Shown here: positions 1 to 9,167 of the stretch, one piece after another
Numbering within the stretch: the stretch's first letter is position 1
Layout: the number at the start of each line of letters is the position of its first letter
Assembly: GCF_041021895.1 (NCBI RefSeq)
Contig: NZ_CP157428.1
Coordinates: 992,001-1,056,000, forward strand
Reading direction: 5' to 3'
Source of the DNA: Acinetobacter sp. XH1741
GTDB lineage: Bacteria; Pseudomonadota; Gammaproteobacteria; Pseudomonadales; Moraxellaceae
DNA length: 64,000 bases
Made by a program: the position numbers and the translations under genes
The notes under the pieces: generated by a model
Told to the model about the DNA's origin: nothing
Database searches by the model: none
Seen by the model: only the letters and a program-made list of their open reading frames with translations

Positions 1-707
1 TGGTCGCAGTTGATGACAAAACCATTGAATACGTAAAAGGTCGTAGTTACGCACCAAAAGGTGAGCAATGGGAACAAGCAGTTGCGTACTGGAACACTTT
101 ACATTCAGACGCTGATGCAGTTTTCGATGCTGTTGTTGAGTTAAATGGTGCACAGATTGAACCACAAGTGTCTTGGGGAACTTCACCTGAGATGGTGATT
201 CCAGTGTCGAAAGCTGTACCAACTTTAGAACAAGCTAAAGATGACGTACAACGCAGTGACTGGACACGTGCTTACCAATATATGGGTTTAAATGCAGGTC
301 AGGCATTGGCTGATATTCAGCTTGACCGTGTGTTTATTGGTTCATGTACCAACTCACGTATTGAAGATATTCGTGCTGCGGCTGAAGTCGTTAAAGGTCG
401 TAAGGTGGCATCTAGTATTAAGCAAGCGATGATTGTGCCGGGTTCTGGTTTAGTTAAACAGCAAGCAGAAAAAGAAGGTTTGGACAAAATTTTCTTGGAA
501 GCTGGTTTTGAATGGCGTGAACCAGGTTGTTCAATGTGTTTAGCAATGAATGCAGATAAATTACAACCGGGTGAACACTGTGCATCGACATCAAACCGTA
601 ACTTTGAAGGTCGTCAAGGTAATGGTGGTCGTACTCACTTGGTGAGTCCAGCAATGGCTGCTGCTGCTGCAATCGCAGGTCATTTTGTTGACGTTCGTTC
701 ATTTTAA
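1..707 (+). CDS. leuC: 3-isopropylmalate dehydratase large subunit (5' end outside window)
   Basis: This is the C-terminal half of LeuC. With LeuD it forms isopropylmalate isomerase, which converts 2- to 3-isopropylmalate in cytosolic leucine synthesis. The frame is open from base 3, and about 234 residues are present out of the roughly 470 usual for the family. Aconitase-family iron-sulfur ligands are visible: the cysteine of FIGSCTNSR and the two cysteines of [11 protein letters not shown]. The start lies upstream of the window. leuD follows 18 bp after the stop, as expected for an operon. I see no frameshift. Confidence 0.97.
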   Translation, partial: VAVDDKTIEYVKGRSYAPKGEQWEQAVAYWNTLHSDADAVFDAVVELNGAQIEPQVSWGTSPEMVIPVSKAVPTLEQAKDDVQRSDWTRAYQYMGLNAGQALADIQLDRVFIGSCTNSRIEDIRAAAEVVKGRKVASSIKQAMIVPGSGLVKQQAEKEGLDKIFLEAGFEWREPGCSMCLAMNADKLQPGEHCASTSNRNFEGRQGNGGRTHLVSPAMAAAAAIAGHFVDVRSF

Positions 708-725
708 TTCGGTCTGGAGCAAATC

Positions 726-1373
726 ATGAAAGCTTATACAGTTGAACAAGGTATCGTTGCACCATTAGATCGTGCCAATGTTGATACAGATTTAATTATT
801 CCAAAACAGTTCTTAAAATCGATTAAACGTACTGGTTTTGGTGACAACTTATTTGATGAACTTCGCTATTTAGATGAAGGTTATCCGGGACAAGACAATT
901 CAGTCCGTCCAAAGAATCCGGACTTTGTTTTGAACCAACCACGTTATCAGGGCGCAACAGTTTTAATTGCACGTACGAACTTTGGTTGTGGTTCAAGTCG
1001 TGAGCATGCACCTTGGGCATTAAATGAATATGGTTTCCGTACCGTTATTGCTCCAAGCTTTGCTGATATTTTCTTTAATAACTGTTTCAAAAACGGCATG
1101 TTGCCAGTTATTTTGCCTGAGAACATTGTTGATCAGTTATTTAAAGAATGTGCTGCGAATGAAGGATATCAGTTAACGATTGATTTAGCTGCGCAAGAAG
1201 TTCGTACACCAACAGGTGAAGCGTTTAAATTCGAGGTAGACCCATTTCGTAAGCACTGCTTGTTAAATGGCTTGGATGATATTGGCTTAACTCTTCAAAA
1301 TGCGGACGCAATTCGCGCTTATGAAGAAAAAACTAAACAGATTCGTCCTTGGGTATTCCAAGAGATAAATTAA
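726..1373 (+). CDS. leuD: 3-isopropylmalate dehydratase small subunit
   Basis: LeuD is the small, swivel-domain subunit of isopropylmalate isomerase and pairs with LeuC. The protein has 215 residues, close to the usual 200-215. It shows the family motifs [14 protein letters not shown] near the N-terminus and [14 protein letters not shown] around residue 85-98. A ribosome site (GGAGC) lies 6 bases before the ATG. The gene is co-directional with leuC and 18 bp from it. It is followed by 112 bp without a terminator, so read-through into the lipoprotein gene and leuB is likely. Confidence 0.98.
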   Translation: MKAYTVEQGIVAPLDRANVDTDLIIPKQFLKSIKRTGFGDNLFDELRYLDEGYPGQDNSVRPKNPDFVLNQPRYQGATVLIARTNFGCGSSREHAPWALNEYGFRTVIAPSFADIFFNNCFKNGMLPVILPENIVDQLFKECAANEGYQLTIDLAAQEVRTPTGEAFKFEVDPFRKHCLLNGLDDIGLTLQNADAIRAYEEKTKQIRPWVFQEIN

Positions 1374-1485
1374 CCTTTTGGTACATTTTAAACATAGTCA
1401 TGGCGTCGTGTTCAAACTCTTGCTAACATGCTAAAGCATAACAACAGCTTAAAATTATGCACTAGATGAGGATTGGGCTTGAACA

Positions 1486-2076
1486 ATGAAGAGGAACGTT
1501 ACTCATAGCTTTTTGTTGGGCCTGTGCGCAATAACACTAAGTGCTTGTCAGAGCACTCATAATGTATTGGATACTGTTCGTATTAAGCAGGCTGAACAAG
1601 AAAATTTGGGGCAGAATGCAGCAATATATTGTTCTGGCGCAAAAAGTTGCGAATTTGAACGGCTAAATGATATTACTGTTGTTGATGCACAGACACGCAG
1701 AATTAGTAATCAGGCAATTCATCAAGGAATTGTAAGATTAAATGGTTCGGTGTTGAGTCAAAGCAATAGCTTGTATTTATCTGTGCCTGCTAAGCAATAT
1801 GAAGTGGTGATTCGTTACTATCCGATTTCTCCAGATCGGGCAGAAACCATCCATGTTATTCACCAATTCAAAGCTAATCATCGCTATATGTTTAAAATGT
1901 ACCGAGACAAATCTAACCGTTCGGGTAGTTTGCTCAATGTTTCTGTACCAGATCCATTATGTGTTGACTTAGAGCAGGATGGGCGTGTAATTCGCCGTTT
2001 TTGTCGACCATTTGATGTAACCACAGGACTCGGTGAATTTCTCGAACAGAAAAAACTAACACCACGACAGTCATAA
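1486..2076 (+). CDS. putative lipoprotein, inserted between leuD and leuB
   Basis: I do not recognise a characterised family. The 196-residue product starts with a positively charged signal sequence and a lipobox ending in LSAC, with the acylated cysteine at residue 21. It should therefore be a membrane-anchored periplasmic or outer-membrane lipoprotein. The mature part has several cysteines ([23 protein letters not shown]) that could form disulfides. It sits between leuD and leuB on the same strand, 31 bp before the LeuB start. It is probably co-transcribed with the leu genes, although nothing in it suggests a role in leucine synthesis. Confidence 0.8.
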   Translation: MKRNVTHSFLLGLCAITLSACQSTHNVLDTVRIKQAEQENLGQNAAIYCSGAKSCEFERLNDITVVDAQTRRISNQAIHQGIVRLNGSVLSQSNSLYLSVPAKQYEVVIRYYPISPDRAETIHVIHQFKANHRYMFKMYRDKSNRSGSLLNVSVPDPLCVDLEQDGRVIRRFCRPFDVTTGLGEFLEQKKLTPRQS

Positions 2077-2107
2077 CGCTGTCTTGTCTTTGAAAATGGA
2101 AAACTTC

Positions 2108-3187
2108 ATGTCTAAACAGATTTTAATTTTGGCTGGTGATGGAATTGGTCCTGAAATTGTTGGGGCAGCAGAAAAAGTATTAAATAAAGTAAATGAAAAA
2201 TTTAATTTGTCGTTGACTTGGGGACATGGCTTATTGGGTGGGGCAGCGATTGATGCACATGGGGAACCATATCCGGCTGTAACAAGTGAACAAGCAAAAA
2301 AAGCTGATGCCATTTTGTTAGGTGCAGTTGGCGGACCAAAATGGGATACCATTGAACGTTCGATTCGCCCTGAACGTGGCCTTTTAAAAATTCGTAGCGA
2401 ACTCAACCTTTTCGCAAACTTACGCCCAGCGATTTTATATCCGCAATTGGCCGATGCTTCTAGCTTAAAACCTGAAATTGTTGCTGGCTTAGATATTTTA
2501 ATTGTTCGTGAATTGACTGGTGGTATTTACTTTGGTCAGCCACGTGGTATTCGTGAACTCGAAAACGGTGAAAAACAAGGCTATAACACTGACGTTTATG
2601 CTGAGAGTGAAATTAAGCGTATTGCAAAAGTTGCTTTTGAACTTGCAGGATTACGTGGTGGTAAAGTTTGTTCAGTAGATAAAGCAAACGTTTTAGAAGT
2701 GACAGAGCTTTGGAAGCAAACGGTTACTGACTTACAGCAAGCGAACTATCCAAATATTCAGCTTTCACACATGTATGTAGACAACGCAGCAATGCAGCTT
2801 GTCCGTGCGCCAAAACAGTTTGATGTGATTGTGACTGGCAACTTGTTTGGCGATATCTTGTCTGATGAAGCAGCAATGCTTACAGGTTCAATCGGTATGT
2901 TGCCATCAGCATCTTTAGATGAAAGTGGTAAAGGCATGTACGAACCTTGTCATGGTTCAGCACCTGATATAGCAGGCCAAAATGTGGCAAACCCATTGGC
3001 AACCATTCTTTCTGTTGCAATGATGCTTCGTTATACCTTCCGTGAAGAGGCTGCTGCTAAAGCAATTGAAGATGCAGTAGGGCAAGTACTTGATCAAGGT
3101 TTCCGTACAGCCGATATTATGTCTGAAGGCATGACGAAAGTAGGTACAGCCGAGATGGGGCAAGCTGTTGTTGCTGCTCTTGCTTAA
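2108..3187 (+). CDS. leuB: 3-isopropylmalate dehydrogenase
   Basis: LeuB oxidises and decarboxylates 3-isopropylmalate to 2-oxoisocaproate with NAD, the last dedicated step of leucine synthesis. The family signatures are [12 protein letters not shown] at the N-terminus and [18 protein letters not shown] for metal and substrate binding. An in-frame TTG exists 24 bases upstream, but the ATG at 2108 gives the conserved [16 protein letters not shown] start and a normal 359-residue enzyme, so I use it. A strong intrinsic terminator follows 13 bp after the stop and closes the leuCD-lipoprotein-leuB unit. Confidence 0.97.
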   Translation: MSKQILILAGDGIGPEIVGAAEKVLNKVNEKFNLSLTWGHGLLGGAAIDAHGEPYPAVTSEQAKKADAILLGAVGGPKWDTIERSIRPERGLLKIRSELNLFANLRPAILYPQLADASSLKPEIVAGLDILIVRELTGGIYFGQPRGIRELENGEKQGYNTDVYAESEIKRIAKVAFELAGLRGGKVCSVDKANVLEVTELWKQTVTDLQQANYPNIQLSHMYVDNAAMQLVRAPKQFDVIVTGNLFGDILSDEAAMLTGSIGMLPSASLDESGKGMYEPCHGSAPDIAGQNVANPLATILSVAMMLRYTFREEAAAKAIEDAVGQVLDQGFRTADIMSEGMTKVGTAEMGQAVVAALA

Positions 3188-3200
3188 AATCTATTTTGTT

Positions 3201-3230
3201 AAAAAACGCAGCATTAAGCTGCGTTTTTTT
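3201..3230 (+). terminator. intrinsic terminator after leuB
   Basis: A perfect inverted repeat (ACGCAGC / GCTGCGT with a 5-base loop) is flanked by an A-run and a T-run. It can also act on the opposite strand for the gene ending at 3241. Confidence 0.9.
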
Positions 3231-3240
3231 ATGGCTGTGT

Positions 3241-3648
3241 TTAACAAGCTTTGCCTTGGTACTCAATAGATTCAGCAATGTCATTCTTAAGGTGAAAAAT
3301 AACTTTGCAATTAAAGTTAACGTCGTACGAGTTGCTACCTAATATTCCCGATTGAATAGGGACTGGATTACCACCCATTTCAACATTACTTACCATAGGA
3401 ATTGGAATACTTAATGGGCGTAAAACTGTGTAGATGAGTTGATTGGATGTTTTTTGTGGAGCGTTAGCCACTTGAAGACCGAAGCTTCTTAAGTTGAGAT
3501 TTTGCTCAATAGTGGTAGATGATTTACCTAAGTAACCTTTTAAATATTCATGTAAATCTACTGATTGGTTGGGGTGGCTCATGCAACCGTTAAGATAAGC
3601 CAGCATGAGTGACAATAGGCTTATTCGGCATAGGGGATATATATTCAT
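3241..3648 (-). CDS. small putative lipoprotein of unknown function
   Basis: This 135-residue protein begins with a hydrophobic signal segment ending in LNGC, a plausible lipobox with the cysteine at residue 22. I recognise no domain. The mature part contains a short VNFNCKVIFHL strand-like stretch and ends in a cysteine that could pair with it. It stands alone on the minus strand between convergent and divergent neighbours. An AT-rich 170-bp region upstream probably holds its promoter and that of the divergent gene at 3822. Confidence 0.7.
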   Translation of the reverse strand: MNIYPLCRISLLSLMLAYLNGCMSHPNQSVDLHEYLKGYLGKSSTTIEQNLNLRSFGLQVANAPQKTSNQLIYTVLRPLSIPIPMVSNVEMGGNPVPIQSGILGSNSYDVNFNCKVIFHLKNDIAESIEYQGKAC

Positions 3649-3821
3649 TTTTCTCTCTTTATCAAATTATATTTATTATTAAAGAACAGTAAGTTGTATT
3701 TATTGGCTTGTAAAGGCAAAAAGGAAGTTTATGATAAATGGAAGATGGGTGGTTATAAAATATGCACTCATATTCAAAATCACTTTATAATAATTTCGTA
3801 AAAAAACTTAAGGAAAACATG

Positions 3822-4193
3822 ATGAAAAAAATACTTTTAGCAGTTTTATGTAGTGTTGGAATAACGTCAGTCTATGCAGATAATTGCGACAGTACGCGTA
3901 ATACTTACGATGATATTTACTGTACAAATAAAATCTATGCGAGTGCTGATGTAGATCTAAATAAAAATTATCAGGCGTTAAGAGCAAAACTAAATTCAGC
4001 CCAAAAAAATACGCTTAAGAAGTCTCAGCTTGCATGGATACGCCAACGTGATGCTGACTGTACAAATTCAAATAGGAATAGTGTAGACGTGCAATGTCGT
4101 TTAAAGACAACGCAGGAAAGAAACCATTGGCTGCAAGAAAGATTGCGTGAATGCCAAACGGTAGGCTGTAAAACCAGTCGTTTAAGTGAATAA
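3822..4193 (+). CDS. secreted LprI/DUF1311-type protein
   Basis: The product has a clear signal peptide (MKKILLAVLCSVGITSVYA, cleavage before DNCDS) and a mature part of the DUF1311 or lysozyme-inhibitor LprI type. That type has paired cysteines and a central WIRQRDADC segment. Such proteins are periplasmic, and some relatives inhibit lysozyme; whether this one does cannot be seen. Longer in-frame starts exist back to 3762. However, an AGGA site lies 7 bases before the ATG at 3822, and this start gives the signal peptide. The adjacent ATG at 3819 is the other possibility. Confidence 0.75.
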   Translation: MKKILLAVLCSVGITSVYADNCDSTRNTYDDIYCTNKIYASADVDLNKNYQALRAKLNSAQKNTLKKSQLAWIRQRDADCTNSNRNSVDVQCRLKTTQERNHWLQERLRECQTVGCKTSRLSE

Positions 4194-4203
4194 AAGACGC
4201 AAT

Positions 4204-4233
4204 AAAAAAGCCACTTCATGATGTGGCTTTTTT
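4204..4233. terminator. bidirectional terminator between the LprI-like gene and infA
   Basis: An A-run, GCCAC, an 8-base loop, GTGGC and a T-run form a symmetric hairpin between two convergent genes. Confidence 0.85.
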
Positions 4234-4244
4234 GCATTCACTAA

Positions 4245-4466
4245 TTAGCGAGCACGGTACGTAATACGACCTTTAGTTAAGTCATATGGAGTCATTTCGA
4301 CTTTCACACTGTCGCCAGTAAGAATACGAATATAGTGTTTACGCATTTTACCAGAAATGTGTGCAATAACTTCGTGACCGTTTTCAAGACGTACACGGAA
4401 CATCGTATTAGGAAGCGTTTCGGTGACAACGCCTTCGAACTCAATGAGTTCCTCTTTATTGGCCAT
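4245..4466 (-). CDS. infA: translation initiation factor IF-1
   Basis: IF-1 binds the A site of the 30S subunit and assists IF-2 and IF-3 in initiation. The 73-residue protein is full length and shows the S1/OB-fold sequence typical of IF-1: [15 protein letters not shown], then [12 protein letters not shown], then [10 protein letters not shown] at the C-terminus. It is a single-gene unit with its own strong promoter just upstream and a shared terminator downstream. Confidence 0.98.
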   Translation of the reverse strand: MANKEELIEFEGVVTETLPNTMFRVRLENGHEVIAHISGKMRKHYIRILTGDSVKVEMTPYDLTKGRITYRAR

Positions 4467-4499
4467 AGCCTACCTGATGATCAAATTGGAAAGGCGCAA

Positions 4500-4528
4500 A
4501 TTATAGTCAATTTATTTAAAAAAAACAA
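4500..4528 (-). promoter_or_regulatory. sigma-70 promoter of infA
   Basis: Read on the minus strand, a -35 of TTGTTT (4523-4528) and a perfect -10 TATAAT (4500-4505) are separated by 17 bp. They lie 34 bp upstream of the infA start. Confidence 0.7.
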
Positions 4529-4714
4529 GATAGACATACTTCTGCTAAAGCATCTGGTTAAAGTATGACTAATAAAAAAAGATGTAATTTTTTTCACAAA
4601 AGAAGTGTAATTCTGTTGTCAGTTTGGTCAATCAACGCTAATCTAAAATCATAGTTATTAGGGACTGTTCATTGCTTAAAAGTCAACAGCCCTAAATATA
4701 AATGAAGTATCTAC

Positions 4715-5740
4715 ATGGAAGGGCACTGCGTGGGTCAGCTAACAGATGCATCAGTTGTATTACGCTTTGGCTACCAAGCGATTCGTCGTGCGGGTTTGCC
4801 AACAGAAGAAATATTAACTAAAGCGGGAGTCGCTTTAAATCAGGTCGATACAAATGCACGTACACCGTTAAGTGCACAGTATGCCTTTTGGACCGCCGCT
4901 CAGGAAGTCAGTAAAGATCCAGACATCGGTCTGCATTTAGGTGAACATTTGCCTTTGTATCGAGGGCAAGTGATTGAACATCTTTTCATTAGTAGTGACA
5001 CCTTTGGTGAAGGCTTAAAACGGGCCTTGGCATATCAACGACTTATTAGTGATGCATTTGACGCAAAACTGGTGGTTGAGGAAGGGCGTTGTTATTTAAC
5101 TAATGGTGAACAGATTGGTGCTGACAATCTAGTTAATCGTCATTTTTCTGAATGTGCAATTTCGGGTGTACTTAGATTCTTCAAGTTTATTACCGAAGGA
5201 CAATTTCATCCTATCTTCATCGATTTTAATTTTAGTGAAGGTGCTTCTGAGGATGAATATTTCCGAGTTTATGGCTGTCCAGTTAGCTTAGGTCAGAAAG
5301 AAACGCGTTTATATTTTGACCCTGCCATTTTAGATTTCCAGCTTTGGCAAGCAGAGCCTGAGTTATTGCAATTGCATGAACAGCTTGCCATTGAAAAGCT
5401 ACAAGAGCTGGCGCGTTATGATCTGGTGGGGGAAGTACGTAGAGCAATTGGGTCAACACTTGAGAGCGGAGAAACAACCTTGGAAACGGTTGCTGCTCAG
5501 TTGAATATTACCCCGCGTCGTTTGCGTACTCAGTTAAGTGAAGCAAATACGAGTTTTCAGCAAATACTTTCTGACTATCGTTGCCGTTTGGCTAAAAAGC
5601 TTTTGGCAAACACCAACGAGAGTGTGGAGCGTATTGTATATTTAACGGGTTTCTCTGAGCCAAGTACGTTTTATCGTGCATTTAAACGTTGGACCAATGA
5701 AACACCAGTTGAATACCGTAAGCGTAAACAGCATCGTTAA
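4715..5740 (+). CDS. AraC-family transcriptional regulator
   Basis: The 341-residue protein has an N-terminal arabinose-binding-type regulatory domain (about residues 20-210) as found in OruR/ArgR-like members. A C-terminal AraC double helix-turn-helix follows (about 250-338), with the typical second-helix region GFSEPSTFYRAFKRWTNETP. Its target and effector cannot be told from the neighbours. A GTG at 4730 with a GAAGGG site 7 bases upstream is an alternative start, five codons in. An imperfect inverted repeat (4660-4693) lies just upstream and could be an operator or hairpin. Confidence 0.88.
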   Translation: MEGHCVGQLTDASVVLRFGYQAIRRAGLPTEEILTKAGVALNQVDTNARTPLSAQYAFWTAAQEVSKDPDIGLHLGEHLPLYRGQVIEHLFISSDTFGEGLKRALAYQRLISDAFDAKLVVEEGRCYLTNGEQIGADNLVNRHFSECAISGVLRFFKFITEGQFHPIFIDFNFSEGASEDEYFRVYGCPVSLGQKETRLYFDPAILDFQLWQAEPELLQLHEQLAIEKLQELARYDLVGEVRRAIGSTLESGETTLETVAAQLNITPRRLRTQLSEANTSFQQILSDYRCRLAKKLLANTNESVERIVYLTGFSEPSTFYRAFKRWTNETPVEYRKRKQHR

Positions 5741-5753
5741 TTTATTCTATGTC

Positions 5754-5832
5754 ATGGCGGAGTCGTGCCATTAAGGCTTTAATAACTGGATTGGCCTTCA
5801 GCTAGAGTTACTTTTCTTTCGGGAAAAGTAAC
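5754..5832 (+). repeat. intergenic hairpin element, copy 1 (divergent or partial)
   Basis: A stem of ATGGC/GCCAT (5754-5771) with a GGAGTCGT loop is followed by an AAGGC/GCCTT stem. A perfect 10-bp stem GTTACTTTTC/GAAAAGTAAC (5807-5832) ends the element. The last stem resembles the third hairpin of the fuller copy at 16312-16435 (CTTACTTTTT/AAAAAGTAAG). The rest is too diverged to align with confidence. The remaining 150 bp to truA are AT-rich and show nothing else I can name. Confidence 0.5.
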
Positions 5833-5982
5833 CAAAACCATTGTCACACGCAAAACCTGTTAGATAATTATTAATATCTAATGCATCGCAAAAACATATA
5901 CTTATATATTTAGGGCAGGTTGCGTATGACTTTGTCGAGTATCTTATTTAGTGCTTAATTTGGATACTGAGTTTTAAAAATT

Positions 5983-6780
5983 TTAATCGGGTAAATTAAG
6001 CCAATGTGGCCCAAGTGCTGGTTGTGGCAACTCAAACTGCTCGGGATAATAACATTGAATAAAATACAGACCATCTGGTGGAGCAGTGACTCCTGCTGCC
6101 TTACGATCTTGTGCCGCGAACATTTCATCGATATGGTCTATTTCATACATACCTTGACCAATTTCAAGTAGGCATCCAACAATATTGCGAACCATATGGT
6201 GTAAAAAACCATCTGCCTGAATATCTAAAACCAAATAACGGCCATGTTCAAATAGACGGCAATGCGTTACATGTCGTACAGGTTGATTTGACTGACATGC
6301 TGCTGCGCGGAAAGTTTCAAAATTATGTATACCTTCAAACTTGCTGGCCGCTTTAATCATCTTTTGCACATCTAACTGTTGGTAAATGTGTGTGACTTGC
6401 TTGTGTAATAAGGCTGGGCGACAAGGGGTGTTATAAATCACATAGCGATAACGTCGAGCCGTTGCTTTAAAGCGCGCATGAAAACTTTCATCCATCAGCT
6501 TAATCCACTGAATGGAAATATCTTTTGGTAACTGACTATTTGCGCCTCTTAACCACCCTGTTTCTGGACGAATGGCATGTGTGTCGAAGTGGGCCACCAT
6601 ATTTGTCGCGTGTACTCCCGCATCTGTACGACCTGCACCGTGAAGTGCGATAGGTTCATTTGCAACTTTACTAAGCACACGCTCAATGGTTTCTTGTACG
6701 CTGGCAACGCCTGGCTGTTGTGTTTGCCAACCTCGGTATTGAACTCCGCTAAACTCAATACCGACCGCATAACGTTGCAT
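5983..6780 (-). CDS. truA: tRNA pseudouridine(38-40) synthase
   Basis: TruA converts uridines 38-40 of the tRNA anticodon arm to pseudouridine. The 265-residue protein has the family start YAVGIEFSGVQYRGWQTQ and the catalytic aspartate in AGRTDAGVHA (about residue 52), with the later LHHMVRNIVG motif. Start and length match the family. It is the last gene of a minus-strand series, asd, fimV genes, asparaginase, truA. This mirrors the asd-fimV-truA order of Pseudomonas with an asparaginase gene inserted. The gene is 11 bp downstream of that gene, so co-transcription is likely. Confidence 0.97.
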   Translation of the reverse strand: MQRYAVGIEFSGVQYRGWQTQQPGVASVQETIERVLSKVANEPIALHGAGRTDAGVHATNMVAHFDTHAIRPETGWLRGANSQLPKDISIQWIKLMDESFHARFKATARRYRYVIYNTPCRPALLHKQVTHIYQQLDVQKMIKAASKFEGIHNFETFRAAACQSNQPVRHVTHCRLFEHGRYLVLDIQADGFLHHMVRNIVGCLLEIGQGMYEIDHIDEMFAAQDRKAAGVTAPPDGLYFIQCYYPEQFELPQPALGPHWLNLPD

Positions 6781-6791
6781 GGCTTTACCTC

Positions 6792-7763
6792 TTAATGCAA
6801 ATTTTCATTCCAATGGTTCAACCATTGTTCTGGGGTTGCGTATTTTAAATACATTTGAAGTGCTTTTGCATAGAGATCTGCATGACTATGGGCATTATTA
6901 ATGACAATTTTTGCAGTTTTAGCCCAAGCACTAATTGCATAACGTTGGTCAATGCCTCCAAACGTCACTTGTGTCGCCAAGATCGGAACACAACCATGAA
7001 CATAGAGTTCATCTAATGTTGCCAATAGTTCAGGATTTACTGCGATATTACCTGTACCAAAACCTTGTAGCACTAAGAAATGCGGTGGGGCAGGGAGTAA
7101 ATTTTTTAATTGCTGTACCAAGTGCTGTGTTGCAATCGGTTGCATCATCCAGTTTAAAATCTGGAATGAAGCAGCTCGTTCAATTTGAGCATCTTGTACG
7201 ATCAACTCATTTGCCTGAGGTGTAAATTCAACTTCACTGCCTAACCCTGAAAATGCATCGAGTTCAGTCGTATGCGTTTTCAATGCAGTTTGTGCGTGAA
7301 ATACTTGATGGTGAAAAGCGAGATAAGCACCTACAGGTAGGGCAATCACTTGTTCTAAGGCAAGATATAAGTTCTCAATAGCATCTGTAAATTCACGAGT
7401 ATTATCGCCTTGAATATTGAGTAACGGGTATTGACTACCAGTAATCACAATATGACAGCTTTGACCTAAAAAGCGAGCTAAGGTTGCAGCTGCATAACTA
7501 AGCGTATCTGTACCGTGAATAACAACGAAATGTTGATAGCCTTCAAGTTGTAGTTGTTGTATGCGTTGAATAAGGCGTAACCAATCAGGTGCTGTACATG
7601 CACTGCTATCAACAATATTGGGTGCAGCGAAGCAATCAACGGTTAAGTGTGGCGGAATCACTTTTTCCAGTTGAGGCAAGAATTGGTCATAAGGCATAGG
7701 CGCTAAAGGTTCACCAATGCAACCAAAAGTACCACCCATATAAAATAAGGCTATTTTTTTCAT
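6792..7763 (-). CDS. asparaginase (type I-like)
   Basis: This enzyme family hydrolyses asparagine to aspartate and ammonia. The 323-residue protein has both catalytic threonine motifs, MGGTFG (residues 9-14) and HGTDTLSYAAA (around 84-94), and a lysine in TALKTHTTELDAF. No signal peptide is visible, so a cytosolic, AnsA-like enzyme is more likely than the periplasmic type II form. It lies between fimV and truA, 11 bp from truA. Both asparaginase and the nearby asd act in aspartate-family metabolism, but the link may be accidental. Confidence 0.88.
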   Translation of the reverse strand: MKKIALFYMGGTFGCIGEPLAPMPYDQFLPQLEKVIPPHLTVDCFAAPNIVDSSACTAPDWLRLIQRIQQLQLEGYQHFVVIHGTDTLSYAAATLARFLGQSCHIVITGSQYPLLNIQGDNTREFTDAIENLYLALEQVIALPVGAYLAFHHQVFHAQTALKTHTTELDAFSGLGSEVEFTPQANELIVQDAQIERAASFQILNWMMQPIATQHLVQQLKNLLPAPPHFLVLQGFGTGNIAVNPELLATLDELYVHGCVPILATQVTFGGIDQRYAISAWAKTAKIVINNAHSHADLYAKALQMYLKYATPEQWLNHWNENLH

Positions 7764-7821
7764 ATTTTTGCAGGCATAAAAAAGCAGTCATCTCTGACTG
7801 CTTATGGTAAATCGAACGGTT

Positions 7822-9108
7822 CTAAGAAGCTATGCGATTCAGTAGGTTTTTCGCATGTTGTTGTTGTTCTGTGTTGAATTTTTGCTCATCGCGCTGTAGT
7901 AAATTGCGCGCTGCTTGGTTCGCTCCAAACTTAATGTATTGCTCAGCCAATTTTAAGTCGAGCTCATTTTCATTGACTTGTTTTAATTCTGGAAAAGCTT
8001 CTAGAAGTGGATCTTCTATTTGAGGTTGCGTAACTTCTTTACTTACTACATCAATATGACTTTGAGCTTCAACCTCAGGTGTTGTAACGAGGGCAGGTTC
8101 ATCTAACGAAAACTCAAGAGGTGCGATAGAAGTCGCTTCTAATGGCGCTTGTTCTACGAGTTTAATTTCATCTAATGATGGAGCCTGTTCATCAGATTTC
8201 GTCTCTGAACTTGGAGGGTTTAACTCAAGATTAAAATCCAATGCATTGATGCTGTTCTCTTGATTTACTTCTACTGCTTGAGTTTTTTCCTCAGTTTTAT
8301 GCAGAGGTGCCAAATCAAAAGAAAACTCTAAATCAGCTAGCTCATTTGTTTCCTGAGATGACGATACTTCTGGTTCTTGTGGAGAAGTTGATACTTCTGG
8401 CTCGTGTACAGGTTGGCTGGTATTTTCTGTAGCCGCAGTTTTTTCGAATGAAAAGTTAAATTCTAACGGTTCAACTTCAACAGCAGGTTCTTGTTTTACA
8501 GGGGTATAGTCTTTCTGCAAGTCATCAAAAGATGCTTCAGAAGAACTTGTTGTTAGCTGGTCAAATTGAGCAGTGGTATCAGCAGTATTTTTTGGCTCTT
8601 CATATGTGGGCGCTTGTGGAAAATCAATAGCATCCGGTTGTCTTGATGACTCGTATTCTTTTTGTTTGGCTTCTGCCTGAATGACTATTTCATTTAATGC
8701 CAAGCTACGAATATGACTAATCAGCTGTTGAATCGCAAATTCGTCTTTTTGAGCAATATGAATGTCGAGAAGTAATAAATACAGTTCGTGCTGGGTATTA
8801 TCTTTTTTAAGCGCCTGATTGACTTGAGCTTCGGCTGCTGAAAATTGTTTCTCTTGAGTGAGCTGCTGGATTTTTTGACGTAACGCTTCTGGAACAGAGG
8901 TACTTTGGGGAATAACGGGTACAGCTTCTTCAACTGCATTGGCTTTACTTTTTTCGCGTGAGCTTTTGCTAGCTTTAGAGCTTGTTTTTTTGTTGGATTT
9001 TCTATTGATACTCTTTGGGGAGGTGGCCTCTTGTTTCTGGCTATTCTCACGCTTTTTTAGAATAACGGCGACCACGAGTAATATGATAAACGGAATCACA
9101 TATAACAT
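7822..9108 (-). CDS. FimV C-terminal-half protein (membrane-anchored)
   Basis: The 428-residue protein starts with one transmembrane segment (VIPFIILLVVAVIL) followed by a basic stretch and a helical repeat region at about 65-150. A long acidic low-complexity linker follows, in which LEFSFDLAP-like peptides recur. It ends in a FimV-type domain (KLAEQYIKFGANQAARNLL). In Pseudomonas such parts form the membrane, linker and TPR half of one large FimV. Here they follow the N-terminal-half gene by 59 bp on the same strand, so FimV appears split. The expected role is inner-membrane scaffold for type IV pilus function and twitching. Confidence 0.75.
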   Translation of the reverse strand: MLYVIPFIILLVVAVILKKRENSQKQEATSPKSINRKSNKKTSSKASKSSREKSKANAVEEAVPVIPQSTSVPEALRQKIQQLTQEKQFSAAEAQVNQALKKDNTQHELYLLLLDIHIAQKDEFAIQQLISHIRSLALNEIVIQAEAKQKEYESSRQPDAIDFPQAPTYEEPKNTADTTAQFDQLTTSSSEASFDDLQKDYTPVKQEPAVEVEPLEFNFSFEKTAATENTSQPVHEPEVSTSPQEPEVSSSQETNELADLEFSFDLAPLHKTEEKTQAVEVNQENSINALDFNLELNPPSSETKSDEQAPSLDEIKLVEQAPLEATSIAPLEFSLDEPALVTTPEVEAQSHIDVVSKEVTQPQIEDPLLEAFPELKQVNENELDLKLAEQYIKFGANQAARNLLQRDEQKFNTEQQQHAKNLLNRIAS

Positions 9109-9167
9109 TACTTTCCCCTTAAAAATAAAATATTTGCAATATAAAGCGAGCTGACTCTGGTTTTAAC

